Origin: Plantago major
Taxonomy: Eukaryota; Streptophyta; Magnoliopsida; Lamiales; Plantaginaceae
Length of the DNA stretch: 64,000 nt
Assembly (NCBI GenBank): GCA_026545765.1
Contig: CM048843.1
Location: 13,911,501 to 13,975,500 of the forward strand
Direction: 5' to 3'
The notes beneath the pieces are model-generated. The model searched no databases. It saw only the letters and a list, made by a program, of their open reading frames with translations, and was not told the origin of the DNA. Each line of letters opens with the position of its first letter. Within the stretch, counting starts at the first letter, position 1. The position numbers and the translations under genes are program-made. Positions 24,691-36,554 of the stretch are shown here, piece by piece.

Positions 24691-27301
24691 TCAATGCATA
24701 TTTCCCATGGACAATTTGATCCTCTTAGCTGTATTTTTCGTCTTTGGTCTCATATTCGCAGCAGTAATAAGTTTATAGTCAGAACGAGGCATTTCACTTG
24801 ATTTTCCAAACCAATCCTCGTAAAAATGCCACACTTCAGACCTGTATGAAACAACATTAGCACAAGAAAAGATTCAATTTCATTTCCAAAACCGAAATGC
24901 AGAAAGATGCAATTTCCTTCAACCTTAATCACATACCAGTAAGCCAGGAACTGGAACGGAGTGTATTTTCCATAAATGACTCCAACATCATCTTGGACTG
25001 TCTTAATAGTGGAGTGCTTAGCATGAACCTGTACCACAATACAGGAACCTCAATGATTTTTTCAAGATGTGAATAAGCTGGTTAGAGAGCATAAAAACTA
25101 TGGATAAAAGCAGACCTGTTTCAAATGCCTAATAGTTTCCGAATCTGTTGGAATAACATGGTAAAAGCCCATACACATTAGTACATTAGCACAGGTAAAA
25201 GGTCCAAATCCATTTACTGCTCTCAGTTTCTCAGCCAAATTCTCATAGTCAGATAAGCTTGGCACACCAGAAGCACTTTCGAATTCTCTCAGGTCAATTT
25301 TGCCTTCAACCACTTCTTTAGCAAGATTGATTACCCGACCTGCTCGATATCCAAGATTGCAGCGCTTTGCCAAAAATCTCTCATCAAGGCTAGCTAATTC
25401 CTTTGGGCTTGGGAAATTTCCAGTTCTAATGGAAGAAAAACCCCTCCCCTCTATAGGCTTGAGATCATTAACAGCACTAGTAATCTCTTTATGCACACTG
25501 GACATGATGGGCGGTGATTCACAGTTTTTAACTAAGTCCTCCTTTGCATCTGAAATATTATCTGTGGCCATACCAGTATTTTCCTGTTGTATAGTCTCTG
25601 CAAGTTTGTTGGCCAAATTTTTCGAACATTTACTACTTCTGGTCTTTCTCTTAGATTCCTTTCCTGAAGGTGTTTTCGGAGTAATTTTTTCTGTTTCAGT
25701 TGTTTCACAGAGAGAAATAGTTCCATTTTCACTTTTAGATAATACAGTGCAACTCGGTTGTTGCAATTCCAACTGAAGCTCGCAAAGTGCTTCGGCCATG
25801 CTCAAAGTCCTGGACCACCTGCACAAGTCACGGAGGTATCTACTTAATCTCATGATACATGAGCCAATTTTCAGGAGAATAGATCACTGTTTAGAGAAGC
25901 AGCCTAAAAACACAATGGTCCCTGTCTTTTGTTTTTGCTTCCAAAAACATTGAAGGAAACTTTGGATTCAGCATTTTTTGAAAATCCAGATGTAAATCTT
26001 GTACCAAGACAGACAAACGTGAACTCACTCACTGGCAATTGCAGAAGAGCATACACTTGATCATGTCCTCAAACAAGGTAGGTGAACGGAAAACTCGTCC
26101 AAACCCCCTTTCTCTTGCTTCATGATGCACTTCATGGAACTCCTTCACCCTCGTATTTTCTTCCGCGGATAATCTGAGCATTCTCCTTACTTGGCACTAA
26201 TAACAGGAAAAATCATCAGTTAACATTACCACAGGTCAAAGAAATATAAATACAGCCATACAGGTACAAGAAAACGCCGATACACACAACACGAAACACA
26301 GTCATCACCAAGTGTTGTAACCACAGAGATAATGGTTTAAGGAACTTTGCAAGGACACGCAAAGGAGCTGCCTGCTCAAATAAGACCATACTATATAATA
26401 CAACGTTTACATAATGTGAAATTCAAATGAGAATAATGCACCCCAACTTTATACAATACTAACAACATTCATGACCCAGATAAATATTCAAACGTTCCAT
26501 TCTCTAGCTACAAGATGCAACACGAATGGTAGTGTTAGTATATGGTATTTCCTTCATATAGCACCACCAAAGTTTTAGTCTTGACAGTTGACAGAAATCA
26601 CATAATATAATACAGTAGTAACAAGAAACACAAATTTAACCTAATCTCGAAAATTCAATAACCTCAAACAATCAAGATTATGTGATGAGGTCATGTAACT
26701 TACAACTTGTTCACTCATAAACCAAAATTTTAGCTAAATATAAGTCCATCCGATCGCAATTGGTGTTAAACAAGCAACAAAAAGTCAGAAAACGTACACC
26801 TAAGTGAGCAACTGAGCATAGCCTTAATTAATCTTTGAGCTGAAGATGAACTAAAATGTAAAGTGCAAGATAAAAAAGAACACATTTTTAACATACTGAT
26901 TCACACTATAAACTTCACAAACTATCAAAAAGCTCAAGCCTTTACACAAGAAATAAATTTACAAATGGAAAAAGGTAAAAATAGTGCTGAATTACCAGCA
27001 AGGCAAGCCTCTGGTGAGGTGAAAGCGAGTCAATGCCGAAAACGGTGAGGCATAGAACGAACGGAGAGTGAGCAGGGTGAGAAATTCGAACCAAGTAAGA
27101 GGTCTCTTGATCATTGTCGAGTCGAAGGGGCCGTTGAAAGGTCTTGGATTGTGGGTCCCAGTGATTGGGAGCAGTCATGAATAATCCATGGCTGCAGATT
27201 GCTTTCTCTAGATTGAAACTGCTTGCGGCGTCGCCGAGCGGTAGCTCCACCACCACCAGTACGCCGCCGTGCACGGTGGCCGTATTTACTTCTCCGCTCA
27301 T
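24691..27301 (-). CDS. HhH-GPD superfamily DNA glycosylase
   Basis: Five exons: 27301-26996, 26196-26033, 25818-25116, 25028-24937 and 24841-24691. All are GT-AG and in phase, giving 471 aa. The family removes damaged bases in base-excision repair in the nucleus. The fold is visible in exon 3: the helix-hairpin-helix core NGFGPFTCANVL (359-370) followed 22 residues after its Gly by the catalytic Asp in PTDSETIRHL (Asp382). At the position that holds Lys in bifunctional Nth/OGG1 enzymes there is Phe364, so I infer a monofunctional glycosylase of the AlkA/MutY kind. A polar Lys/Ser/Thr-rich insert (about 180-260) separates the N-terminal part from the HhH core and may be disordered. The C terminus (YEDWFGKSSEMP...) ends in a basic tail. 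The substrate cannot be told from sequence. Confidence 0.88.
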
Positions 27302-28473
27302 TTTATGGGCTCCCTTGTTTTCTGATTGGGCAGGTGGTTGAACTTTTTCTTATGTGGGCTTGGGCTCTCGTGATTCAGGCCGATTATATACGATCGGATC
27401 GGGTTTATGAGTAATTTGTATACCTTATTGTTAAAAATGAGTGGTACTAAAAAAAATTTAAATTCATTCATTCTAATTTCATAAGTGATGTGGTATATTG
27501 TAAGTCACAAAGTATACAATTTACTTATAGAACCGGTCTTTAGAAGAATCTTCCGTGAAAATGTTTTTAGTGTTAAAGGGTGATAATCACATTTTTCACA
27601 CTCCATCAACATAAATAGATAGGTATTTAGATAACTTATTCAGATATTGTACTATTTTGCAATTTTAGCAACCAAATAATCATATATTAATGGATTCGGG
27701 TACATCTACTTGGAGATCATTTCCTAATACTGATTAATTAACGAAACAAAATGTATATGCATAAGCTATTAAGTATATTATATGCAAAAAGCGACATTTC
27801 GGTTACTGAGGACTAAGGATCACAGTTGGAAAGTAAAGTGAGTTTGTTCCTGCAAAAGAACCACTTGAAAACGAGTGTCAATTCTAGTTTATATTAGTCC
27901 TTGGTGTTCGAGTGTTGTGGTATGGTTATGGTAAATGCTCCACATGTGAGTTTAGGGGGCGCAAATCATTGCCAAATTTATCCTAAGACTAGTGGAATTT
28001 GGGTGCAAGTGGGGTGTACACGATTGTCGGGCCGATCCAAGCATAAATGGCTAGCCTGGGAGAGCCAAGATTTTCTAGATCCTTCGACTTTAACATTTGA
28101 TTTTGTAGCTGTCATGAGTTACAAATGAATGAAATGCATGCATTATTCCTACAGTTACAAATCTGCACAAGTTTCGTTCCTTCAACTCTCAACCTCGAGA
28201 AGAAGGAACACTAGAAACTCGTATTTCTCTTTTCTTCTCTTGTTGTTGTTCTTCTCCACATTCCCTAACATATGAATCCAGGCATAAGTTCGGTTGGCCA
28301 AGGGCAACTAGTTTGTGCGGTTAGTCGTTTGGTTCTTCCGTTCTATCATGGGAATTACAAGTGTCTACCATTTACTCAAAGCACTGTATGTGAGGGGACA
28401 TAATTGTTTTAAGGAAATCGTGCAAGCACATGCCTCTGATTGGTTTTATTTGAAAGTTGATTGTTATATTATA
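27302..28473. other. Intergenic
   Basis: Promoter side of the glycosylase gene, then AT-rich sequence. The 75-codon frame at 27,901-28,128 has no recognisable family and atypical composition, so I do not call it. Confidence 0.5.
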
Positions 28474-28691
28474 CTCCATTCCCGGATTGAACTTCCCACG
28501 GACCCGGACACAAGTTTTAAGAAAACGATGAATAAAGTAGGAAAAATAGTTAATAAAGTAGGAAAGAAAGTGAATAAAGTACGAGTGATAGCGAATAAAG
28601 TAGTAGGGAGATTTTTCATTTAAATGATGAGAAGTTGAAATTGGAACGTTCCAAAATGAAAACGCGTGAAGTTGAATTCGAAACGGGGGAG
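28474..28691. mobile_element. Stowaway-type MITE
   Basis: A 218-bp element starting CTCCATTCCCGGATTGAACT and ending in the near-complement AAACGGGGGAG, with TA on each side (28,472-28,473 and 28,692-28,693). The interior shares CAAGTTTTAA, GAATAAA and CCAAAATGAAA-CGTGAAGTTGAATTC with the MITE at 84-260, so both belong to one subfamily. Four copies of AATAAAGTA(G/C)GA lie inside. Confidence 0.82.
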
Positions 28692-29478
28692 TATCATTTT
28701 CATACTATATTAACTTATATTCTCTTTTATCGAGACTAACAATTCTTAAGAAAATAAATGATATTGTTAAAAACATTGTGGATTTTTGTCAGGAACATAT
28801 GGGTTAATACTATTGATATTATTACTGGGAACATAAATAGTATTGCGAATGATAATATAAGACATTGCTTAGGAAATATGAGTGCTTGGAGCGGCTAGAA
28901 AGTGTATATACATACAGGAGAATAACAAAGGGTAAGAAGAGTCGACTAGATCTATCCATAAGACTTAATTATCCCGTTATGATGCACAAGGTTGTATGGT
29001 AATTGTCTACCGGGATAAAAACTTCTATAAATGGTCAGGTTGACTCTCATATAGAAGGAAAAGAGGACAATCATTTCTTATGACACCCAACAATTAAATG
29101 CAAGTCTCCTAAGAGACATTATTTAGATGACTTATTTAGAGACGAACCTATGTTGTCAAGAAAATCATTGATGATATTAACTAAAACGTCAATGTTATTG
29201 ATATTAGTGTTTTTTCATATATACCAAAGATACATTTTGTTAACAAAATGAGCGTTTTGAATGATAACATTGATAATTTTTTCGACAATATATATTCGTC
29301 TCTCCTGTCTTTCTGTGTGACAATTAAATGATGGGAAATATAAATTATAACTCTTACCAAGAAAATAAAGTAGTGATACTCTATATAATTAATTACAAGC
29401 TCGTCACTTGTGAAAGTAGAAAATATATCTTCTTCTCTTATCTCACAAGAAAAAGAAGCCAATCAACCAAAAGTATAC
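28692..29478. other. Intergenic
   Basis: AT-rich, no gene seen. It probably includes the promoter of the small gene at 29,479. Confidence 0.45.
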
Positions 29479-29754
29479 ATGGCATCATCAAAGTTGATTC
29501 AAAATCTGTTTCCCATTATCATCTTGGCCATCAACATTCATTTTGACACAGTATCATCTCAGCCGCACATCCAACTCCCAAACTATAGCCCAGTCTCTCT
29601 TAGCTTTACCAATGGGTTTCCCGAAGATGCAGAAAATCTTCTTATTCGACTGAACAACAAGAAGCCATATGGATTAGTCATGTGTGATCTGGAGGAGCAT
29701 GGGAAGTTCTGTAAATTCCAAGTACGGACTCCCAATAGAAACCATTGGGCATAA
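29479..29754 (+). CDS. Possible small secreted protein, unrecognised
   Basis: A frame of 91 codons from the ATG at 29,479; an in-frame ATG at 29,410 would add a polar leader that hides the signal peptide. Residues 1-27 (MASSKLIQNLFPIIILAINI...) look like a signal peptide with cleavage near VSS|Q. The mature part is polar, has two Cys (in MCDLEE and KFCKF) and ends abruptly in NRNHWA. Downstream sequence to about 29,900 contains a second frame with Cys/His/Leu residues, so the annotated stop may be a break or the first exon of a longer gene. I do not recognise a family. Confidence 0.35.
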   Translation: MASSKLIQNLFPIIILAINIHFDTVSSQPHIQLPNYSPVSLSFTNGFPEDAENLLIRLNNKKPYGLVMCDLEEHGKFCKFQVRTPNRNHWA

Positions 29755-29918
29755 GCAACGTTAGGCCCTAAATTTACAGAGGACTAGTCCGTCGGTCACT
29801 TTTTGAGTGGTATTTCTTGCAGTGTTTTTTACATTCAACCCAAGACTGAGCTGGCCACTTCTTACCACTGGCCCAACAACCGTTGGTATATTGATATGTT
29901 TTAATTAATTGGAGAAAA

Positions 29919-30108
29919 TGGAGAATTATAGATGAATGTACAAGAGTTGGTATTTGATTAGAACTGTTATTAGAAGAGTTATAATGTATTCATGATACAA
30001 TTCTAGATATGCTCTAGAAGATTATTTCACTTGTATATATATATCAGTACTCTCACTTTATGATTAGAATAAACTCTCTATTATCTTATTCTCTATTTTC
30101 TCTTAACA
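29919..30108 (+). repeat. 5' LTR of the degenerate Copia element
   Basis: About 190 bp; it differs from the right LTR by several substitutions and an insertion near 29,975-29,990. The first bases are diverged, so the start could lie a few bases further on. The bases directly after its TTAACA end (CGTTATCAGCACG) would be the primer-binding site. Confidence 0.75.
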
Positions 30109-33100
30109 CGTTATCAGCACGATAGTGCTCAACGATAATCTGAAAACCTTCCGTCATAATCTAATCACAAGTCACAGCCGCGATCCGAAGGAAAAACCAG
30201 ATGAGAAGGCAGATCCGATTGGTTATTAATGGCGGACAGCTAATTAGAATAACAGGCGGTTGATGATCATCATCAATCATGATTATTAATTACATTAACA
30301 TTGAATCTCTCGATCTCTTTGAATTACTCAGCTCACGTAATATCTTCTTGTAGGATTGTCATATACAAAGTATATTTAAACGTTAATTCATTACTTTTCA
30401 TATGCACAGATGAGCCAAAGATAAAGCTGGAACCCAGATTGTTCCATTAACATATCTATACTGACACGTTGATTGTTGAAGTCTAATATGTTGATGATTA
30501 CTACGTGGATGAAGAATAACAATCTTCACAATTGTTATATATGGATGGACTAATGATGATTTACTAACAATTCCCTAATTATTTCTTTTATTTTCCTTTC
30601 GATTTATCCTCCACTCAAAACTCCAGTTCTTCAATTTACGTTATAGAAGAACTTAAATCATGATGAAATTTTCTTATGTATACAGATCACGTGTTCCTTG
30701 ATCAAGTTAAAAGCCATGACAAGCGTAACAATCCCATCTCCTGCCCGACCTTCAGATTTGATTCCGCGTAAGCAAATATAATATGCATAGTCGTTGGAAA
30801 AGAGGATTACCCGGTCCAGATAATTTTTTTTATTAATTTTTCATTATTATTATGATATGGTATTATCAAGAATATTAAATGTTCCACGAGGTGTATTTGT
30901 GATATAAAAACATCATAGACCGAAAGTGGTCAAGAATTGATGATTGAGGATTTTTTTTCAAAGAAGTATGGAATAACCAACCGGCGTTGTTGTGATATAT
31001 TATGCACACCATATTAAACGATGTTATTGATGGTGATGCAAATAAAGTGTGAATATCCAACCGGCGTAGTTGGATATATCAAAATCACTTATGTTGTGAG
31101 ACAGTTAATGATGATGATATGATAGAAAAAGCATACACAACTTTTTCATGCCTTTAGTATGCTAATATAGTAGCAATATCGTGAAAAAAGGCATGAGTAA
31201 TTGCTTGAGGCAAACGAGGCCAAAATATGTTTGAATGATAGTGTTGGATGATATTGCATCAACACATCACATGACTACTTGTCAATCATAAAAGCTTGCA
31301 TTGATTAAGCTTGTCATATCGAGATATATATGATTATCAATATGAAATTGGTAAAACATTAATGATGCCATGAGCATTTGAGGGGAGCATTATATTGCAA
31401 TGCTCAAGTTTTTATATATACCCTCTAAAGATGGATTATGTCGAGAGAAGACATAACGAAAGTGTATGGCTTGATTTCATCATCATACAAGAGCTTGTAC
31501 TCTAACGAAAACTGTGCCCAAGAACATGTATTAGACTAAATTCCAAATGGAATTGATATGATTAGTCTTGCCAAATATGAAAGGCACATCGATTGTGTTC
31601 GAATGTCACATTATTGAAAGGCCAAATTCAAGTGATGTATTAGAGAGATCTCGATGTGACAAATTAGGCCATCCGGGTATAACGTACCCGTTGTTGTGAA
31701 ACATGAAGTTTCCATATAATTATGTGCTGAAAGATTTCTCATGTTGTAATTATTATTATGGCAAGACACAACATTGAGAGGAAGCATGATTACGGAGATC
31801 CTTAAATGAGTAAAAGTCACACTTTTAAAGTTGACAGTGATTGATATATAAGTGGCCGGAAACCCACAACTATAATCTCCAATTTGAGGGCAAATTTATT
31901 TTCAGCACGAGAAATCCAATTGTGCAAATATATTGACTCCCTATCATATTGTTCTTTTTCGTAGAGAACTAATGCGTGAAGCATACTAGATGGTTGTATG
32001 CATATATGATTGTCTAAGCGGGCATGTAAATTTCTATTTTGAGCCCTTATTACTAGTATGAGCTAGTTTTTCCCAGCTTAGGGGAGGAAGAACATGAGGA
32101 AGCTGGTAAAAAACAAATTCGTAGAGCGAATTGATCCCCATATATTTGAAAGTTCAGTCTTGAACTAAAGATTCAGCTTCATGTTACTATATCAAGATAT
32201 GTTCAAACATGAAACTTTATGATTTGAATGTTAACCCGCTATGACCCTATATTTTGAAGCATACAGAGTTGCATATTGATTATAGAATGACATGTGTTGG
32301 ACATTGAGATATCTTGCCAATTGTACTAATGATTCTCAGTGAAATACGGTTCCAATGCTAAGTGCAATACAAAAGGATTGGCAAGAAAATGCAGTTGGTA
32401 CTCTTGAGGAGTATTGAATGCCATGAATGGCATGGATATCTGAATTATAATAGATGGCCTATATGAAAGAAAGTGGTACCTCCAAACAATATTCAGATAT
32501 CGATGATCAATACTGACATGAACAAAAATCTAGAAAAGAGATTTGATATACCGGTACACTTGGAACCGAGAGATTTATAAGCATATGCAAAATCGATGGA
32601 CATGTAAATGGGGATCTTACATGTGAGTCCATTCGATGACATCATGATGATGAAGATGATAGAAAATGGGCTCATGGACTTGAGGTCCTTATAATCAAAC
32701 AAATTCGAAATCCAAAACGGATTGGCATATATACATATCGTATGATTTGAGAAAGTTCAATGAGGGGAGATATCATCTCCGGAACTGAGTCCCGAAAAGA
32801 GACTAAATGTATCATGTCAGCGAACATGGATTGAATAAGGAAAGTTCTTGAAGAACGTTTCATTTATGTAAACACTTGTGAAGAGTATTATTGGTTACAC
32901 CGATGTTAGCTCAACCTGAAGTTTGAGCAAGTAAGAGAATATTACAAGGAGTATTCTTAATATCCTTGAGATTTCACATGGTCCAGAAGTACCACAACCA
33001 GTTGAGCTATCAAGAGCTACAATGACCCTTACTATACCTCCTGAAGAAGGTACATGAATTAATGGCAGTCAAGCAACATTGACTACTTTTGCGCATTCCA

Positions 33101-33649
33101 TGAGAAATGGTTGCAATCTTTTTTTTCCTTTCTAGGTTTTTATCCCATTGGATTTTTCCTAGCGAGGTTTTTAACGAGGCAACATTATAAGCGCTTATAT
33201 ATCTCCATGATTGTGAAACTGTTTGGTAAAGATAAGAGTTATGGGCTTGTTGGATATCTTTACAATATTATGGAGTGATGTTATGGAACATTGAAACTAT
33301 ATGATGTTTCAAGTGTTTGGAAAAGTTCTTCCTGAAGAAGACAATGCATATATTATAGAAGTTCTTCTACGCCATTATCTATGAGAAGAAGATTCGATCG
33401 AAGTACAACATATTTGAAGATTTGCTCAACCACATCACATCAGACATCATCATTTGAGAAGTTGATCCGAAAGATTGGAATTTACAGCAGTTCGAAGAAG
33501 TACATTGATGCATAAATCAGGGGAGATGGATACGCACTGCACTCTTTTTCCCTTGACTAAGTTTTTATCCCATTTTCTTAGCAAGGTTTTTAACGAGGCA
33601 GTATATCTCGCGTACCAACTATCACTAACTCATGTTCATTCAAGGGGAG

Positions 33650-33828
33650 TGTTAGAGATAAATGTACAAGAGTTAGTATTTGATTAGAACTGTTATTAGA
33701 AGAGTCATTCAGGATACACTTCTAGATATGCTCTAGAAGATTCTTCCACTTGTATATATACATCATGTACTCTCACTTTATGATTAGAATAAACTCTCTA
33801 TTCTCTTATTCTCTATTTTCTCTTAACA
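33650..33828 (+). repeat. 3' LTR of the degenerate Copia element
   Basis: 179 bp, TGTTAGAG...CTTAACA, preceded by the purine tract at 33,641-33,649. Its TGTT...AACA inverted ends are intact. Confidence 0.8.
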
Positions 33829-34964
33829 TAATTGTTGTATTTTTAATGATTAATTGACTATGTTGAGTTGAATTAGGACTTGAAATTTAATTGAATAAGA
33901 TAGATTTGATTCATTTATTATAATAAAGTAATTTTGTTGTGTTCGAATTAGTGCTTGGAATTATATTGGAGAATACATATTGGTTTTTGTAATTAAAGTC
34001 TAATTTCGATATAGAGATAATTACAAAACCCACCCCTCCAAGATGACCACTTTACATATTCATACCCGCACTTTGAACAATTACAAAACATTCTCTACGA
34101 TTCAAAAGTGTTACATGTATATCCATTGGTCAACGCCGGAGCTGATGTCAGCCCGTCACTTGGTCGAAGGCACACACCAATGGATGACATGGACTTCCAT
34201 GTCATTAATTCCTCCTTTATTAATTAATTTTGACTTGGTTTGATGTAATTGATTTAAAAGTTAGTTTGGACTATTAGTTAGTTGACAAAAAAATAAAAAT
34301 AACTTATTATATATTTTTATACCTACATATTTGATATTTATGTTTTATAATTCACTAAATTGACCTAAAAAATTACTTAAAAAATTCAACATAAAATTTA
34401 TTTTGCTAGATTAACCCAATCATTATTGCAACAAGATCTTGCAAAAGTATTAAATTCTTAATATAGAAATCCAAAACATAAAGTCTTAGAAGATACGTGT
34501 ATTAGTGAGATATCTGAGGGACGGATTGATATTCTTAAGTATATGTATAATGTTCTAAACAATATCAGTAATATTTTATGAGTGAATATTTTATACTGTA
34601 TTATTTTTTATGTATATGTTCTTAGTAAAACCTCTAATGTTTTTCGATATAAGTATAATGTTTATCCGTCTTTTTTAGTCTCTCTATAAAACCATCTTTC
34701 AGGAGACTTACTCAATCCAAAAAAGATTCAAAATTGCAAAAAAAAAAAAAAAAAAAAAATTGAATCCGGGCCCAACTAAGCTCCAATTGGTGCTGTACTG
34801 CCCCAATAGCTCCAAAGGAAGCTTTAAACTAACAATTTACTACTACATTGTTGTCTAGTTCTGAAGCCCAACGGTCAGCTGCACATGACTGAAACTTTAA
34901 TCATTTGAAAACATCCCAACCCGCCTAGTTGAGTCTTCTTCTCCACACTACTACACACTAATTA
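33829..34964. other. Intergenic
   Basis: AT-rich; no gene seen. A run of about 22 A lies near 34,738-34,759. The last 200 bp are the leader and promoter of the 529-aa gene. Confidence 0.5.
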
Positions 34965-36554
34965 ATGCTAGCTATGGAGAAGAGAAGAATGAACAGACAA
35001 AAAATCAAACCTGTAAAATCTACAATTCCATTAAAATTGTACAAAAACACAGAAGCTTTTCCTTCTCAATCAAAATGCCCTCTAAATCTTAATCCTCCAA
35101 ATCAGCAGACCACCAGCAAATTCCACCCTCCTCCTTCCAAATCCAAGCTCCCGTTTGCTGCAAACCCAAAATCTATCTCAAAACCCAACATTACTCCGTT
35201 CATGGCGCCCAAATCTAAACCGCTTTCGCGTTCTCAATTGAAGAATACCGACCACAGATCGCAATATACTTGCCAAAACGCAAGCCCTAGGTTACAGAAG
35301 GTTGCCCGAAAGGTGCAAATCTCTAACTCAGGTAACCCACTACTACTGAAATTAGTATCTCCAAATGCTAGTTTCATTTCCCCTATTGGGAAATCAGACC
35401 TTTTAGCTACAGTTGTTGTTGCTGGAGAAGATGTTGTTGTTGATAAAGTTCGTACGCCTCCAGTTGAGGCTTCAGTTTCTCCTGACATTCAGTGCGGTTC
35501 GCACTCGAAGATACTGGCTTCCAAGTCCGGAGCAACCCCTGTTTGTTATGGTGCTGGTCACCTTCTATCTGGTGTTACTGATAGAAGGAAGTGTAGACGT
35601 AGAGGGAGTCTTAAAGGAGGGTTTCAAAACCCACTTGATTATACAACAATTGATGTTGATGATGATTCTTCGGTTCCGTTGCTTGCTGGGGCGTCGGTGC
35701 GATGGCATCTATCGCCGCAGGATCAGAGGAACGGAGATGATCAGGCGAGTGGTGATTTAGGTAACAAGGTGTTGTTATCTGATTTAGTGTGTCATCATGT
35801 TAATTGTAGTGGTGTAGATAATGTAGCTAGTGATGATGTACTTGATTGTCGACAATCTTTGGAGTTCAATCGTGTGTTGGAATTTCCAAACAAAGTTATG
35901 GAGGAGCAGTTCTCGGCTACTTCTCACAATAGTTTTAAATTGTCTACTGGTTCGTTGAGTAGTGGCAACATGATTCAAACACCAAACTCAGATTCGAGTT
36001 CAGATTGGTTTTTGGGGAGGTCGGAGGCGGAGATAGATAAAACAGATTTCGTTGAGTCTGATATTAATTTGCTAACGTCAATGTGGGGTGCACCTGATTT
36101 TGGAGATATGGCTTTGCCTTCAGACTCCGGTGACCTTATCAAGGTTCAAAAGAACGAGGATTGTGTTTCTTCTTGGGTTTCTGATGCTACAGTAGGGAAT
36201 TTGGGACTATCTCAGATGAGGATATCATGGCGGGATGGGTTGGAGAGTATGGCGTTTGAAAGGGAAGAACTTGATTGCTGCTGGTGCTTGTCTGATGAAG
36301 AAGAGATTAACGCGAAATGTGGTGCCATTGTTGAAAATCATCTGGAGACAGAGGATGATGACCTCTCCCCCGAGATTCTTGATTATGAACCCATCATTTC
36401 TGATAAACAGAAAGGAAAAGCGTCTCCTCATTTGACTAATACATGTGCAGAGTCCATATTCACCAATGGAAGCAGCTTATTTGCCTCTGAGGATTCAGAT
36501 TGGACCGGTCGCTTGTCAAACAACAGCTACTTGAAGTTTAGTACTCGCAACTAA
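34965..36554 (+). CDS. Single-exon plant protein of unknown function
   Basis: An uninterrupted 529-codon frame with normal coding composition, starting at the ATG at 34,965 (a second Met follows at codon 4). The N-terminal third is basic and rich in Lys, Pro, Ser and Gln, and looks disordered. A compact block near residues 190-250 contains CYGAGHLLSGVTDRRKCRRRGS and, later, GASVRWHLSP, a combination I associate with an uncharacterised plant protein family. The C-terminal half is acidic and Ser-rich with a conserved-looking stretch, ESDINLLTSMWGAPDFGD. No signal peptide, membrane segment or catalytic motif is visible. The basic RRKCRRR run could be a nuclear signal, which is inference. Function unknown. 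Confidence 0.82.
   Translation: MLAMEKRRMNRQKIKPVKSTIPLKLYKNTEAFPSQSKCPLNLNPPNQQTTSKFHPPPSKSKLPFAANPKSISKPNITPFMAPKSKPLSRSQLKNTDHRSQYTCQNASPRLQKVARKVQISNSGNPLLLKLVSPNASFISPIGKSDLLATVVVAGEDVVVDKVRTPPVEASVSPDIQCGSHSKILASKSGATPVCYGAGHLLSGVTDRRKCRRRGSLKGGFQNPLDYTTIDVDDDSSVPLLAGASVRWHLSPQDQRNGDDQASGDLGNKVLLSDLVCHHVNCSGVDNVASDDVLDCRQSLEFNRVLEFPNKVMEEQFSATSHNSFKLSTGSLSSGNMIQTPNSDSSSDWFLGRSEAEIDKTDFVESDINLLTSMWGAPDFGDMALPSDSGDLIKVQKNEDCVSSWVSDATVGNLGLSQMRISWRDGLESMAFEREELDCCWCLSDEEEINAKCGAIVENHLETEDDDLSPEILDYEPIISDKQKGKASPHLTNTCAESIFTNGSSLFASEDSDWTGRLSNNSYLKFSTRN

Larger units (their letters stand above)
29919..33828 (+). mobile_element. Degenerate Copia-type LTR retrotransposon
   Basis: Two direct repeats of about 180-190 bp bound a 3.5-kb interior. 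The left (29,919-30,108) and right (33,650-33,828) repeats both contain AATGTACAAGAGTT, GATATGCTCTAGAAGATT and AGAATAAACTCTCTATT and end TTCTCTTAACA. A purine tract (CAAGGGGAG) directly precedes the right repeat. The interior has no frame longer than about 70 codons, yet a GAG-pre-integrase fragment (CDKLGHPGIT, about 31,652-31,680) survives. Two copies of a Copia 3'-end phrase (GGTTTTTATCCCATT...AACGAGGCA) lie at about 33,135-33,182 and 33,563-33,600. I could not define a clean target duplication. Confidence 0.8.

Noticed and set aside
25300-25776. 158-codon plus-strand frame
   Set aside because: Antisense shadow of glycosylase exon 3.
27901-28128. 75-codon plus-strand frame
   Set aside because: No family, no homologue recognised; flanking sequence is non-coding in character.
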